Source: Nitrosomonas marina
GTDB taxonomy: Bacteria > Pseudomonadota > Gammaproteobacteria > Burkholderiales > Nitrosomonadaceae
NCBI RefSeq assembly: GCF_900110145.1
Contig: NZ_FOCP01000003.1
Location: 1 to 64,000 of the forward strand
Direction of reading: 5' to 3'
Length of the DNA stretch: 64,000 nt
Made by a program: the position numbers and the translations under genes. The first letter of the stretch is position 1, and every line of letters starts with the position of its first letter. A model generated the notes under the pieces. That model did not search any database, had not been told where the DNA came from, and worked only from the letters and a program-made list of their open reading frames with translations. This document shows, piece by piece, positions 21,966 through 32,052 of this stretch.

Positions 21966-22110
21966 GACTTCCCCCCATGCCGGCGAGAATTAGCCATACT
22001 TTTAACAAAAACGTTTTCACGTTCAGATTTGAAATAGCCTTTAGGGAGCAGATACATTACTGAAAAAACAATTTTTTCATACGGAATGACTAACAACATA
22101 AAAAGCGTGA

Positions 22111-22569
22111 CTAATGCTTAAAGTGTGTGTCACTCACAATTAATAATTTTTCCAGCACGGCATCATCTGAAAGTTGATTTTGCACCCATAGCTCTGTCAG
22201 AACAATTAATTTGATTTTATCCAGACTCGAAGAGTCTTCGTCCATGGCAATGACACGGTCAATCAACAACTCTCGTTGCAACGGATTAATAATTTTGGCG
22301 TGCTCAAGAAAGATAATAAAACCGCGTCCTTCAGTATCAATTTTTTCCATTTCATGCGCACTGAAGCAGCGAAATGAATCATTTTCTGCCAAAGAAGCAG
22401 GATAATCACCGGTATCTTGACGCGCCAGCTCTGAAAGCCAATCCAGTGCCTGATGTATTTCCTCATCATCAAAGCCGGCCAACACCAGTTTACGCGTCAG
22501 TGTTTCAGAATCAGGATAACTTCCTGAATCAAAATAATTTTCAAAGAGATAATACAATATATCAAACAT
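22111..22569 (-). CDS. smg: Smg family protein (DUF494)
   Basis: A 152-residue acidic protein that matches Smg: the start MFDILYYLFENYFD, DEEIHQALDWLSEL, and the C-terminal LKLIVLTELW-like segment (KIKLIVLTELWVQNQ). Smg genes lie next to dprA and topoisomerase genes in many proteobacteria, as here. The molecular role is unknown. The ribosome site is not strong. Confidence 0.9.
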   Translation of the reverse strand: MFDILYYLFENYFDSGSYPDSETLTRKLVLAGFDDEEIHQALDWLSELARQDTGDYPASLAENDSFRCFSAHEMEKIDTEGRGFIIFLEHAKIINPLQRELLIDRVIAMDEDSSSLDKIKLIVLTELWVQNQLSDDAVLEKLLIVSDTHFKH

Positions 22570-22733
22570 TATTTAATATTAAAAATAATCTATATTTACA
22601 GCGACAACACCTTGTGTCACAGCTTGTGCCCTGAGCACGGACCTGTCAATTGTCCGACCTGAAACATAAGCGAAAAATTCAATCATTTATCTTTTTCTTT
22701 AATTCTTTACATATCTTACTTACAAAGCTTAAC

Positions 22734-23834
22734 TTATTTAGCAACCCTTTGATAACACCCGCCGGGAAGACTGGCTATCTGGCCATCAAGTTCAAGTGTT
22801 AATAGCATGGCGGATACAGACTCAACCGTCAAGCCACTCCGCACACATAATGTGTCCACATCAACCACATCATGCCCCAGGCACTGCAGCAGCCATGTAT
22901 TTTCATTTGTTAAATCAAGATCTGCAGTATCATTTTTTTCACGCTGCCCTTGATCAATAGCCGGATAATTCAATTCATCCAGAATATCCTGAATACTTTC
23001 AACCAGTTTGGCCCCTTCTTTGATGAGTGCGTGACACCCCTTTGACAGCGGAGAATGAATCGAACCTGGTATGGCCAGCACTTCGCGGCCCTGTTCAAGC
23101 GCTTGCCGTGCCGTGATCAATGATCCACTGCGCATTGCGGCTTCAACGACAAGACATCCCTGACTCATACCGCTGATAATCCGGTTTCTTCTGGGAAAAT
23201 TCTTACCAACAGGCGGTGTTCCAAGCGGCAGCTCCGAGATCAGCGCACCATCCCTCGCCAGTTGATGTGCAAGCGAATGATTTCTTGCCGGGTACACAAT
23301 ATCGAGCCCCGTACCTACAACTGCTATACTGCCCGCAGCGCCTCGCAGACCACCGCGATGCGCCGCGGTATCAATCCCCAGCGCCATACCGCTGACTATA
23401 CAGATTCCTGCATTACTGATGGATTCAGCAAAAGCCTCTGCATTCGACAAACCCTGTGGTGTTGCATTACGGCTTCCAACCACCGCTAAAGATGACTTCT
23501 TCAGAAGCTCGCGTCTGCCCTTGAAATACAGTATGGGCGGCGGGTCGATTATATTCAATAATCGAGCAGGATAATCCTGGTCAGCCAAGGTGATAACCGA
23601 ATTTGTCGCATCTTCAAGCCAGGCTAGTGTTGCAGTCACTTTATTTGAGTCCGGGCCATCTTTGATATGTCTGGCAACCGATTTTTTAACCACACTCTCA
23701 AGTGCCTTTACAGGGGCAGACAGAACGGCTTCAGGCGAACCGAATGCAACCAACAGTCTTCTTATGGATTCATCACCAACGCCTTGGATAAGGCAAAGTT
23801 GCAGCCAAAATTCAATATCGGTTGCATGTTTCAT
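22734..23834 (-). CDS. dprA: DNA-processing protein DprA
   Basis: DprA protects incoming single-stranded DNA and loads RecA in natural transformation. The protein has the Rossmann-like core (LAVVGSRNATPQG, IVSGMALGIDTAAHRGGL, TIAV-like IAVVGTGLDIVYPARN, the GNFPRRNRIISGMS-type segment) and a C-terminal winged-helix-like part (VESVSAMLLTLELDGQI). About 366 residues is normal. The start is ambiguous between ATG 23834 and GTG 23849; neither has a clear ribosome site. It follows the LysM gene and precedes smg and topB. Confidence 0.92.
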   Translation of the reverse strand: MKHATDIEFWLQLCLIQGVGDESIRRLLVAFGSPEAVLSAPVKALESVVKKSVARHIKDGPDSNKVTATLAWLEDATNSVITLADQDYPARLLNIIDPPPILYFKGRRELLKKSSLAVVGSRNATPQGLSNAEAFAESISNAGICIVSGMALGIDTAAHRGGLRGAAGSIAVVGTGLDIVYPARNHSLAHQLARDGALISELPLGTPPVGKNFPRRNRIISGMSQGCLVVEAAMRSGSLITARQALEQGREVLAIPGSIHSPLSKGCHALIKEGAKLVESIQDILDELNYPAIDQGQREKNDTADLDLTNENTWLLQCLGHDVVDVDTLCVRSGLTVESVSAMLLTLELDGQIASLPGGCYQRVAK

Positions 23835-23963
23835 ATCATTGCTTTGCACAGAAAAGCCGTTTCATCTAAATAACGATTGCTTTTAGTATTCCTGCAACAA
23901 AGTTCAGCTGTCAAGCCTGATTCAGCAGCCTCAAGAATCCCGATTCAAATAAAGTTATTCAGA

Positions 23964-25001
23964 TCATGGATTCTTAACTGCATCCAGAATTTTGATAGTG
24001 CCCGTGCTGCGAACGACAAGCGCGTAAGACAGCTGATCAAATACCCTGAACACAAAAACTAACCCGGTGCGCTCCTCAGGCAATTCAACCATTTTTCCAT
24101 CCGGCAAGCGCGTTTGGCTTCTGCGAAAGATGGCGAGTACGTGCCCCATTTCCAGGCCATCCCGCATACCCTTATTCAATGTAACAATAGCTCCCCTACT
24201 GATTTCGGTGACTCCTCCGTACACAGATATTATACGTCCGGCAATTAAGGAATCAGGTGCATGAGGTGCATAATTATTAAATATAAGCCCGGGCGCTGGA
24301 ACCAGCCGATCGCCCTTTAGGATTTCCTGTGTAGAATGTGTAATAACTGCGGTACTGATTTCATCAAATACTCTAGCACTGGCGTTACCCAGATACTCCG
24401 CTTCAAATCCTATCACTCGATTATTTTGATCGGGATCTTTCAATGCTTTTCCCGACCTAAAGATCTGCCACGCTTTACCCAGATAGTCTGGCATATTGGC
24501 AACATACACAGTATTGCCTGTACTTAACACAACCCGATTATCACTGGTGCCCAACATATACGGAGCATTCGCCAAACCATCCTTATCCACCACAAGTGGC
24601 TGGCTCAGGAACGGTTCAATAACAGCGGCGGGGATACTGGGTATGGCATTTGATTGAGCTTGATCAGTTCGTATTCGTGGTGATAGCTTTACGGTTCTTT
24701 GATCTCCCTTGCCCTGAATAAGCTGCAGGCGATTCCCTTGCAAGGTTTTTTCCAATATGATCGTATCACCCGGGAAAATTTTATGCGGATTCTTTAATTG
24801 GGTGCGGTTGAGTCCCCAAATTTCAGGCCAGCGCCACGGCTCTTTCAGAAATCGTGCCGCAATGCCCCACAAAGTATCACCCTCGACCACTTCGTACCGG
24901 TACGGTACATCGCTTTTTAACATGCTATTATCTACGGCTTTCGCAGATAAAGCGGTCAGCAGGCTGAGACACATAACCATCGATATAGTAAGCTTTCGCA
25001 T
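23964..25001 (-). CDS. LysM peptidoglycan-binding domain protein, exported
   Basis: A 345-residue protein with a signal peptide (basic MRK, hydrophobic core, cleavage near AKA at residue 22) and one LysM module at about residues 34-84 (YEVVEGDTLWGIAARFL, then NPHKIFPGDTIIL). The rest (about 100-345) is a beta-rich region of unknown fold. This gene stands upstream of dprA in many betaproteobacteria, divergent from def, as here. It is expected to bind peptidoglycan in the periplasm; no catalytic domain is seen. Confidence 0.85.
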   Translation of the reverse strand: MRKLTISMVMCLSLLTALSAKAVDNSMLKSDVPYRYEVVEGDTLWGIAARFLKEPWRWPEIWGLNRTQLKNPHKIFPGDTIILEKTLQGNRLQLIQGKGDQRTVKLSPRIRTDQAQSNAIPSIPAAVIEPFLSQPLVVDKDGLANAPYMLGTSDNRVVLSTGNTVYVANMPDYLGKAWQIFRSGKALKDPDQNNRVIGFEAEYLGNASARVFDEISTAVITHSTQEILKGDRLVPAPGLIFNNYAPHAPDSLIAGRIISVYGGVTEISRGAIVTLNKGMRDGLEMGHVLAIFRRSQTRLPDGKMVELPEERTGLVFVFRVFDQLSYALVVRSTGTIKILDAVKNP

Positions 25002-25103
25002 GAATTACCTCGGAGACAGAAAAGAATTTCAATGAGCACAGAATTACTCGTCAATGATACGGTCTATATAAGCGGTTTGATTTGATAAAATAAATAATTT
25101 TTT

Positions 25104-25607
25104 ATGGCTATTCTGAAAATTTTACAGTACCCGGATAATAGGCTTCATACCATAGCTGCCCCCGTTACCGAGGTAAATGATGATACCCGCATGTTGATCC
25201 GAAATATGGCCGAAACAATGTACGCCGCCCCCGGCATTGGTTTGGCGGCAACGCAGGTTGACGTGCATGAACGCATCATTGTTATTGATATATCTGAAAC
25301 ACACGACCAGTTACGGGTATTGATAAATCCGGAAATTATTGAGCGAAGTGGCACATTTGAATATGAAGAGGGCTGCTTGTCAGTTCCCGGAATCTTTGGC
25401 AAGGTCAAACGTTCCGAATCGGTAACAGTTAAAGCATTGAATGCCGAAGGAGAGCCATTTACGCTTGACGCAACAGGGTTGCTGGCTGTTTGTATTCAAC
25501 ATGAGATGGACCATCTCGAGGGCAAAGTATTCGTAGAATACTGGTCAAAATTCAAGCAATCCAGGGTTTTGACAAAACTAAAAAAAAATCAGCGCAGCGC
25601 AATGTAG
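25104..25607 (+). CDS. def: peptide deformylase
   Basis: Removes the formyl group from new proteins. The 167 residues contain all three motifs in order: GIGLAATQV (about 45), EGCLSVPG (about 89) with the metal-binding cysteine, and HEMDHLEG (about 133) with the two histidines and catalytic glutamate. It opens the def-fmt-rsmB-DUF4390-ntrY-ntrX series and is divergent from the LysM gene. Confidence 0.96.
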   Translation: MAILKILQYPDNRLHTIAAPVTEVNDDTRMLIRNMAETMYAAPGIGLAATQVDVHERIIVIDISETHDQLRVLINPEIIERSGTFEYEEGCLSVPGIFGKVKRSESVTVKALNAEGEPFTLDATGLLAVCIQHEMDHLEGKVFVEYWSKFKQSRVLTKLKKNQRSAM

Positions 25608-25688
25608 TATTGCACTTCTACCCTGCTCCGTGTCAATTCTGAAACAGTCCCGATTCTAAATAACAGAAATACAATAACAAACAGTATC

Positions 25689-26642
25689 ATGAAAATTATT
25701 TTTGCGGGAACGCCTGTTTTTGCTGCGACTGCGCTGGACGCGTTGATTTCGGCAAATCATGAAATTGCTCTGGTACTCACTCAACCGGACCGGCCTGCAG
25801 GTAGAGGAATGAAAATGACCGCCAGCGCTGTTAAGCGCCTGGCCGAAGCACATGGATTGACGATACTGCAACCACCATCACTTAAGGATCCACAGTGGCA
25901 TGCATCAATCACAGCAGCAAATGCGGATGTAATGGTCGTGGCCGCATATGGACTGATTCTACCTCAGCCTGTGCTATCCATACCGCATGCCGGCTGCTTA
26001 AATATTCACGCATCTCTGCTACCCCGCTGGCGCGGTGCGGCACCTATCCAGCGAGCCATCCAGGCAGGCGACAAAGAAACGGGAATTACGATTATGCAAA
26101 TGGATGCCGGACTGGATACAGGCGACATCCTACTGAAAAAATGCATCCCCATTTTGCCTGAAGATACAGCCCAAACACTGCATGACAAATTGTGTGCGCT
26201 CGGCGCACATGCCATTGTCAAAGCGTTGGAATTACTAAAGCAGCAAAAACTTTTACCTGTAAAACAAGATGATTTGCAAGCCAGCTATGCTGCCAAAATC
26301 AAAAAAAATGAGAGTCAAATTGACTGGCATTTGCCGGCTGTAGAAATCGAACGACAAATCCGGGCTTTTAATCCGGTACCAGGCGCTCATACAGTCTTAC
26401 AGGATCATCAAATCAAAATATGGCAGGCAAAAGCAACTTCTGGGCAGTCCGACCAGCCAGGAAAAATCCTTGCAATACATCCAGATGGCATTATAGTTGC
26501 TTGCGGGTCAGGAATACTGCGGCTTGAAACTGTTCAAAGATCCGGCGGGAAAAAACTGACCGCAGCTGATTTTTTAGCCGGTTTTAAAATATCCGTGGGT
26601 GATCATTTTGATTTTCCGAAAACAGTCACTCATGACACATGA
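25689..26642 (+). CDS. fmt: methionyl-tRNA formyltransferase
   Basis: Formylates initiator Met-tRNA using 10-formyltetrahydrofolate. The 317-residue enzyme has the folate-site signature NIHASLLPRWRGAAPIQRAI with the catalytic Asn/His and the later MDAGLDTGDIL, plus the C-terminal OB-like tRNA-binding domain. Its stop overlaps the start of rsmB in ATGA, which supports translational coupling. Confidence 0.96.
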   Translation: MKIIFAGTPVFAATALDALISANHEIALVLTQPDRPAGRGMKMTASAVKRLAEAHGLTILQPPSLKDPQWHASITAANADVMVVAAYGLILPQPVLSIPHAGCLNIHASLLPRWRGAAPIQRAIQAGDKETGITIMQMDAGLDTGDILLKKCIPILPEDTAQTLHDKLCALGAHAIVKALELLKQQKLLPVKQDDLQASYAAKIKKNESQIDWHLPAVEIERQIRAFNPVPGAHTVLQDHQIKIWQAKATSGQSDQPGKILAIHPDGIIVACGSGILRLETVQRSGGKKLTAADFLAGFKISVGDHFDFPKTVTHDT

Positions 26643-27916
26643 CTAATACACTGCTAATCACCGTTACTGTTGTTAATCACGTTTTAACCGGGAACAGCCT
26701 AACCCAGGCGCTAAACGAATGCTGGCAAAAACATGCAATATTATCAGGTCAGCAAAGAGGTGCCATCCAAGATTGCAGTTATGGTGTTTTGCGTTTTTAC
26801 GGACAGCTAACCGAGATTCTGGCGATATTACTGACGAAAAAACCGCAAGATAAAAAAATCTATTGTTTGTTATTGACCGGACTTTATCAGCTGCTCTACA
26901 GCAAAACTCCCGCGTACACCATTATCAACCAAACCGTCTCGGCTGCGCACAAACTGACACAAAATAACCGGTTGCATGGGCTGGTCAATGCTGTGCTGCG
27001 CAATTTTTTACGGCAAAAGGCTTCTTTGCTGGCACAAGTAGAATCAATAGAAACCGGTCGGTTTTCACATCCACAGTGGTGGATCAACAAATTACGTTCT
27101 CAATATCCGCAGCATTACCGTTCGATTCTAAATACCGGCAATCAGCGCCCGCCGATGACTGTACGCGTCAACCAGCGCAAAATCAGTATTGCCGGTTATC
27201 AGCACTTGCTCTCGGAGCATGGCATGGAATCCCAGAGGATCTGGCATAACGCATTACTGCTTAAGAAACCGGTCAACGTATCGGCATTGCCCGGTTTTAG
27301 CGAAGGCATGGTCTCCGTACAGGATGCCGGTGCACAGCTCGCAGCACCTCTGCTTGATGTTCATCAAGGCATGCGCGTGCTTGACGCCTGCGCTGCACCC
27401 GGTGGCAAAAGTACGCATTTACTGGAACTGACCGATATATCATTAACGGCAATGGATCATGATAACGCCCGCCTTGCTCAGGTTGAACAAAATTTCAAAC
27501 GCATGGGAATGCGCGCATCAAATATCATATGTGGAAATGCGGCTGATCCAGGTTCATGGTGGGATGGAAAAGAATTTGATCGTATTCTCGCCGACGTACC
27601 TTGCTCTGCATCAGGTGTTGTATGCCGCCATCCGGATATTAAGTGGCTTCGACGCGAATCCGATCTTGAAAAACTTGTCATGCAACAACAGGCAATCCTG
27701 CACGCTTTATGGCAAACTTTATCAAGAAATGGTAAGTTGCTTTATGTTACCTGTTCAGTATTTATGGAAGAAAACAAATGGCTGATCAAACAATTTTTAC
27801 AGCATCAGAGCGATGCCCGTATTGAGACCATCTCAGGCCCGGATCTGCTGGATGGCCAGTTGCTGCCGAATAGCCTGCACGACGGTTTTTTTTATACTTT
27901 ATTACAAAAACTGTAG
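26639..27916 (+). CDS. rsmB: 16S rRNA (cytosine(967)-C(5))-methyltransferase RsmB
   Basis: The 425 residues combine an N-terminal NusB-like RNA-binding domain (about 1-140) and a Rossmann methyltransferase. SAM motif DACAAPGGKSTHLLEL is near residue 250, and the two cysteines of the m5C mechanism are in VPCSASGV and YVTCSVF. It modifies C967 of 16S rRNA. It overlaps fmt by 4 bases and lies 6 bases before the DUF4390 gene. Confidence 0.95.
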   Translation: MTNTLLITVTVVNHVLTGNSLTQALNECWQKHAILSGQQRGAIQDCSYGVLRFYGQLTEILAILLTKKPQDKKIYCLLLTGLYQLLYSKTPAYTIINQTVSAAHKLTQNNRLHGLVNAVLRNFLRQKASLLAQVESIETGRFSHPQWWINKLRSQYPQHYRSILNTGNQRPPMTVRVNQRKISIAGYQHLLSEHGMESQRIWHNALLLKKPVNVSALPGFSEGMVSVQDAGAQLAAPLLDVHQGMRVLDACAAPGGKSTHLLELTDISLTAMDHDNARLAQVEQNFKRMGMRASNIICGNAADPGSWWDGKEFDRILADVPCSASGVVCRHPDIKWLRRESDLEKLVMQQQAILHALWQTLSRNGKLLYVTCSVFMEENKWLIKQFLQHQSDARIETISGPDLLDGQLLPNSLHDGFFYTLLQKL

Positions 27917-27922
27917 GCTGTC

Positions 27923-28528
27923 ATGAAATGGCATGGTTTCGCAAGCCTGATTATCATTATGATATCAGGAACATGTTTTTTTTATACTGCAAACTCGCAT
28001 GCCTATGGCAGTATCCAGGTACGTTCATTTAAGCTGGCAGCAGTTGATAGCGGTTATACGGTCAGCATCAATTCCGCCATAGAATTAAACCCGACGCTGG
28101 AACAGGCGCTTGAAAAGGGTGTTGTACTGTATTTCGTAAACAAATTCACGCTGGTTGAATCCCGCTGGTACTGGTTCGATAAGGAAGTCGCTCGCATAAA
28201 AACACGAACCGGTCTACGGTATCATGCGCTCACGCGCCGATATATTCTCAGCGATCACACCTTCTCGAGAAGTTATACAACACTGCAAGACGCGCTCGTT
28301 GCATTGCAGCGACTGCGTGATCACCCACTGACAATCTACCACGAACTAAGATCTAACGTTCAGTACAATGCAACACTCAGGTTATGGCTTGACTTGACAC
28401 GCATGCCCAAACCTTTCCAGGTTGAGGCGCTCGGCTCCAGCGCCTGGAACTTGAGTTCTGATCGTCTGGAATGGCGAATGGTGTTACCAACCCCTGATCA
28501 ACCGTTTTCCATATCTGTCCAGCAATGA
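27923..28528 (+). CDS. DUF4390 domain-containing exported protein
   Basis: A 201-residue protein with an N-terminal hydrophobic signal/anchor (about 6-22) and a beta-rich domain. The sequence has the family's features: INSAIELNPTLEQALEKGV, WYWFDKEVA, YHALTRRYILSD, and a tail shared with periplasmic DUF4390 proteins. The gene overlaps ntrY in ATGA and is regularly found before ntrY/ntrX in betaproteobacteria. A periplasmic partner or sensor role for the kinase is plausible but unproven. Confidence 0.85.
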   Translation: MKWHGFASLIIIMISGTCFFYTANSHAYGSIQVRSFKLAAVDSGYTVSINSAIELNPTLEQALEKGVVLYFVNKFTLVESRWYWFDKEVARIKTRTGLRYHALTRRYILSDHTFSRSYTTLQDALVALQRLRDHPLTIYHELRSNVQYNATLRLWLDLTRMPKPFQVEALGSSAWNLSSDRLEWRMVLPTPDQPFSISVQQ

Positions 28529-30678
28529 AGTATGTGTTGATTGTCGGCGCGGCACTTGGAGCAATCATGCTATTTCTGCTGGCGACTGCCGGTGCGAATA
28601 CCGATTTTTTTGAGCGGCGCTACCAGCTGCTGTTAATTATCAATATCGTCTTTGTTCTGCTCTTTATCATCGTAGTCGGATATCTGTTGTGGCGCTTCAT
28701 ACGACGCCTCAAATCCGGTGTTTTTGGCTCAAGACTGGCTTTACGATTATTGTTAATCTTCTCTTTAATGGCTATTTTACCAGGAGCGCTAGTCTACACG
28801 GTGTCTGTTCAGTTCCTGGAGAAAAGCATTGAATCCTGGTTTGATGTCAAGGTTGACCGTGCGCTCGAGAGTGGGCTGCACCTGGGCCAGACTATGCTTG
28901 AAAATTTACTGGAGGAATTACAAAAAAAGGCCAGAACAGCAGCACTATCGTTATCTGACCCATCTACATCACAAGTAGCCGCACTCAGCGAACTCACCTT
29001 ACAGACGCAGATAGAAGAAGCCACCCTATTTAATCAGGAAGGCAAAGTTATTGCATTTTCGAGCGAAAATAACCTGACATTATTTCCTGAAGTCCCTAGC
29101 GGGACAGTAATGCGCCACATCAGAACACAAAAAGCTTACAGCGCCATTGAACCAATTGCGGATAAAGGCCTGTACATGCGCGTTCTGGCACCGGTCAATG
29201 TATTAAACCTGGATGACGACATCAGGATTCTTCAATTATTACAGCCTGTTCCTGAATTATTGGCGCGCAACGCCGAAAAAGTACAGGAAGGCTATTGGGA
29301 CTATCAGGAACTCTCGCTATCGCGCCAGGGTCTGACTCGCCTGTATAGCGTTACCCTGACACTGTCATTATTGCTATCACTGTTCTCCGCACTGGCAACC
29401 GCTTCTATCTTGAGCGAGAATCTGAGTTCGCCATTAAGTATGCTGGCAGAGGGCACCAAAGCAATTGCGCAAGGCGATTATAGCCGTCGGCATCTGGTAC
29501 AAAGCCGGGATGAATTAGGCATTCTGACCGAGTCCTTCAATCTGATGACGCAGCAGCTGGAAGAAGCCCGAGCAATAGCCCAGCATAATCAACATGAAGT
29601 TGAAAGCGCGCGCGCTCACCTGGAAAGTATTCTTGCAAACCTATCATCCGGCGTCATGGTGTTTGATGAAAATCTGGTGCTGATCAAAGCAAATAGAAGC
29701 GCAGAGCAGATACTGCAAACGCCTTTGATCAGCCTGGACGGCGCGGTCATTGATGGCTGTGTGGAAAAAGAACCACAGGTGAGCGCTATGGTCGCAGAAA
29801 TTCGGGCAGGCTTCAATTCGGGTGAGACAGGTGTGTGGCAGCGACAAATGACGCGCACCAACGATGGCAACAATCAAGTTTTGCACCTGCGCGGCACTCG
29901 TCTGCCGGCAATTTCAGGAGGGGGCGTCGTCGTATTCGACGATATTACAAGTCTGCTGCAAGTTCAGCGCGCAGTAGCCTGGAGCGAAATCGCACGGCGA
30001 CTGGCGCATGAAATCAAGAATCCGTTAACGCCAATTCAGCTGTCTGCAGAACGGCTGGAACATAAGCTGGCGGAGAAACTGAATGAACAGGATACCTTGA
30101 TTCTGCAGCGTTCAATTGAAACCATCGTCAATCAGGTTGAGGCCCTTAAACGCATGGTCAACGAATTTAATCAATACGCCCGTGCTCCGGCGCTTGAAAT
30201 GAGCCAACTTGATATCAACCAGCTGGTCAGAGAAATTCTGTCACTTTACGACTCCACCAATGCTACTCGCAGGAAACATGCACACATCCATATTCAGCGC
30301 AAGCTTGCTGACAATCTACCAGCTATTCTTGGCGATTCCACGCAATTGCGCCAAGTACTCCACAACCTGTTGCTTAACGCGCAAGACGCTTTAAACGGAA
30401 CCGAGAAGCCTGTAATTGAAATTGAGACTGAAGCGATGCAAGATAGCATACAGTTAACGATCCGGGATAATGGAGGCGGTTTTTCTGACGAGGTCAAATC
30501 ACGGGTTTTTGAGCCATATGTAACTACCAAACCCAAAGGCACAGGACTAGGTCTGCCGATTGTCAAAAAAATTGTTGAAGAACATTCGGGAACGATTCGC
30601 ATCGAAAACCTGAAACCGCAAGGCGCCCAGATCAGTATTACTCTGCCAATATCTGAAAATTTAGCATCACTTAGCTAG
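28525..30678 (+). CDS. membrane sensor histidine kinase, NtrY type
   Basis: A 717-residue kinase. There are three hydrophobic segments in the first 100 residues and a further one near 275-300, a HAMP linker (about 300-355), a PAS domain (about 365-475), the HisKA dimer helix with the phosphoacceptor His495 in LAHEIKNPLTPIQLSAERL, and an HATPase domain with the N box (LHNLLLNAQDAL), G1 (RDNGGGF) and G2 (TGLGLPIV). The NtrY class is linked to nitrogen, redox or envelope control. It overlaps DUF4390 and is followed 20 bases later by its regulator. The signal sensed is not known. Confidence 0.9.
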   Translation: MKYVLIVGAALGAIMLFLLATAGANTDFFERRYQLLLIINIVFVLLFIIVVGYLLWRFIRRLKSGVFGSRLALRLLLIFSLMAILPGALVYTVSVQFLEKSIESWFDVKVDRALESGLHLGQTMLENLLEELQKKARTAALSLSDPSTSQVAALSELTLQTQIEEATLFNQEGKVIAFSSENNLTLFPEVPSGTVMRHIRTQKAYSAIEPIADKGLYMRVLAPVNVLNLDDDIRILQLLQPVPELLARNAEKVQEGYWDYQELSLSRQGLTRLYSVTLTLSLLLSLFSALATASILSENLSSPLSMLAEGTKAIAQGDYSRRHLVQSRDELGILTESFNLMTQQLEEARAIAQHNQHEVESARAHLESILANLSSGVMVFDENLVLIKANRSAEQILQTPLISLDGAVIDGCVEKEPQVSAMVAEIRAGFNSGETGVWQRQMTRTNDGNNQVLHLRGTRLPAISGGGVVVFDDITSLLQVQRAVAWSEIARRLAHEIKNPLTPIQLSAERLEHKLAEKLNEQDTLILQRSIETIVNQVEALKRMVNEFNQYARAPALEMSQLDINQLVREILSLYDSTNATRRKHAHIHIQRKLADNLPAILGDSTQLRQVLHNLLLNAQDALNGTEKPVIEIETEAMQDSIQLTIRDNGGGFSDEVKSRVFEPYVTTKPKGTGLGLPIVKKIVEEHSGTIRIENLKPQGAQISITLPISENLASLS

Positions 30679-30698
30679 AGACTGAGGATAAAATAATA

Positions 30699-31964
30699 AT
30701 GATGACAAATAATACAATATTGATTGTTGATGACGAGATCGGAATACGCGAATTGCTATCTGAGATTTTGCGCGATGAAGGCTATCGTGTCGCATTGGCT
30801 GAGAATGCTGAACAGGCACGGATATGGCGTAACCAAACACGGCCCGATCTGGTTTTGCTGGATATCTGGATGCCAGACACGGACGGAATAACACTACTAA
30901 AAGACTGGGCGAGTAACGGCATGCTGACCATGCCGGTTATTATGATGTCGGGGCATGGCACTATAGATACAGCGGTTGAAGCAACGCGTATTGGTGCTTT
31001 CGGATATCTGGAGAAGCCCATCCCTCTCAAGAAACTGCTCAGTACAGTCGGTAAAGCTATGCGCGGGGGTCAAAATAAACAGCATACCGCGCTCTCTCTG
31101 GCAAGTCTTGGCAAGGGCGCACTGATTGTCGAGCTCAAAAAGAAATTAGAAAAAGTGGCTAATCTGAAAACACCTTTGCTGCTGATGGGTGAACCCGGCG
31201 TGGGTATGGAAATCTGCGCACATTTTCTGCATCGTCCTAATACGCCGTGGGTAGAACCAGACTCACTGACAATTTTAGCTGAAAAACCTCTGGATTTGCT
31301 TGAACAGGCAAGAGATGGATTATTATTTTTAAAAGACATCGGCGAAACCAATAAACTGGCACAAAAAGGCCTGCTGCTGCTGCTAAGTAAACTGGACAAA
31401 TACAATGTTCGTCTGGTCTGTGCCACATCGCAGCCACTAGCCGAACTGGCTGCGCAAAACAATTATAATACCAAACTATATGAATCTCTTAGCGGATTGA
31501 CCATCGGAGTTCCGTCGCTGCGTGCGCACCGCGAAGACATCCCTGACCTTGCCAACCAGATTTTGTCTGGTTTTGCCGAATCTGGCGAAGTCTCACCGGT
31601 ACTGCAATTCAGCACAGCTGCTCTTAATTGTCTGCGCAATTATGATTGGCCGGGCAATCTGACACAATTGACAGGCGTCGTACATTCTTTGGCACTAACC
31701 TGTACAGGCGATGAAATTACCGCGGATATGGTGCAACAGGCAATGGTCTTCCCGGAATCAACGTCATCACCCTCATCAACACCTGACATTCCATTTGATC
31801 TGTCTTTACGGGAAGCACGTGATTTATTCGAGAAAACATACTTTGAAAGACTGATCGAAGAAGAAAACGGCAATATGACGCGAGTCGCCGAACGCGCGGG
31901 ACTGGAACGCACGCATTTGTACCGGAAGATAAAACTACTTGGCATTAAACTTCGGGGAAATTAA
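30699..31964 (+). CDS. NtrX-like response regulator with a degenerate sigma-54 AAA+ domain
   Basis: The 421-residue protein has an intact receiver (D11, D12, phosphoacceptor D55, K106), a central region related to sigma-54 activators, and a Fis-type helix-turn-helix at about 368-415. The centre is clearly reduced: Walker A reads GEPGVGME with Met170 in place of the essential Lys, the Walker B position reads GLLFLKDI instead of the usual LDE, and no GAFTGA loop is present. The region is also shorter than usual. It therefore probably cannot hydrolyse ATP or contact sigma-54 in the normal way, and may act as a plain DNA-binding regulator. It pairs with the NtrY kinase just upstream. A terminator follows. 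Confidence 0.85.
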   Translation: MMTNNTILIVDDEIGIRELLSEILRDEGYRVALAENAEQARIWRNQTRPDLVLLDIWMPDTDGITLLKDWASNGMLTMPVIMMSGHGTIDTAVEATRIGAFGYLEKPIPLKKLLSTVGKAMRGGQNKQHTALSLASLGKGALIVELKKKLEKVANLKTPLLLMGEPGVGMEICAHFLHRPNTPWVEPDSLTILAEKPLDLLEQARDGLLFLKDIGETNKLAQKGLLLLLSKLDKYNVRLVCATSQPLAELAAQNNYNTKLYESLSGLTIGVPSLRAHREDIPDLANQILSGFAESGEVSPVLQFSTAALNCLRNYDWPGNLTQLTGVVHSLALTCTGDEITADMVQQAMVFPESTSSPSSTPDIPFDLSLREARDLFEKTYFERLIEEENGNMTRVAERAGLERTHLYRKIKLLGIKLRGN

Positions 31965-32002
31965 AACCGTCTCTGAATTGTATTCAGAGCTGATTATGAA
32001 TA

Positions 32003-32034
32003 AAAAAAGGCACGCCATGATGGCGCGCCTTTTT
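32003..32034. terminator. bidirectional rho-independent terminator
   Basis: AAAAAGGCACGCCA, a TGA loop and TGGCGCGCCTTTTT form a strong stem with one mismatch, with an A-run on one side and a T-run on the other. It lies between the ends of ntrX (plus) and hppA (minus) and can stop both. Confidence 0.88.
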
Positions 32035-32052
32035 ACCTTACCCAAAAATCAG

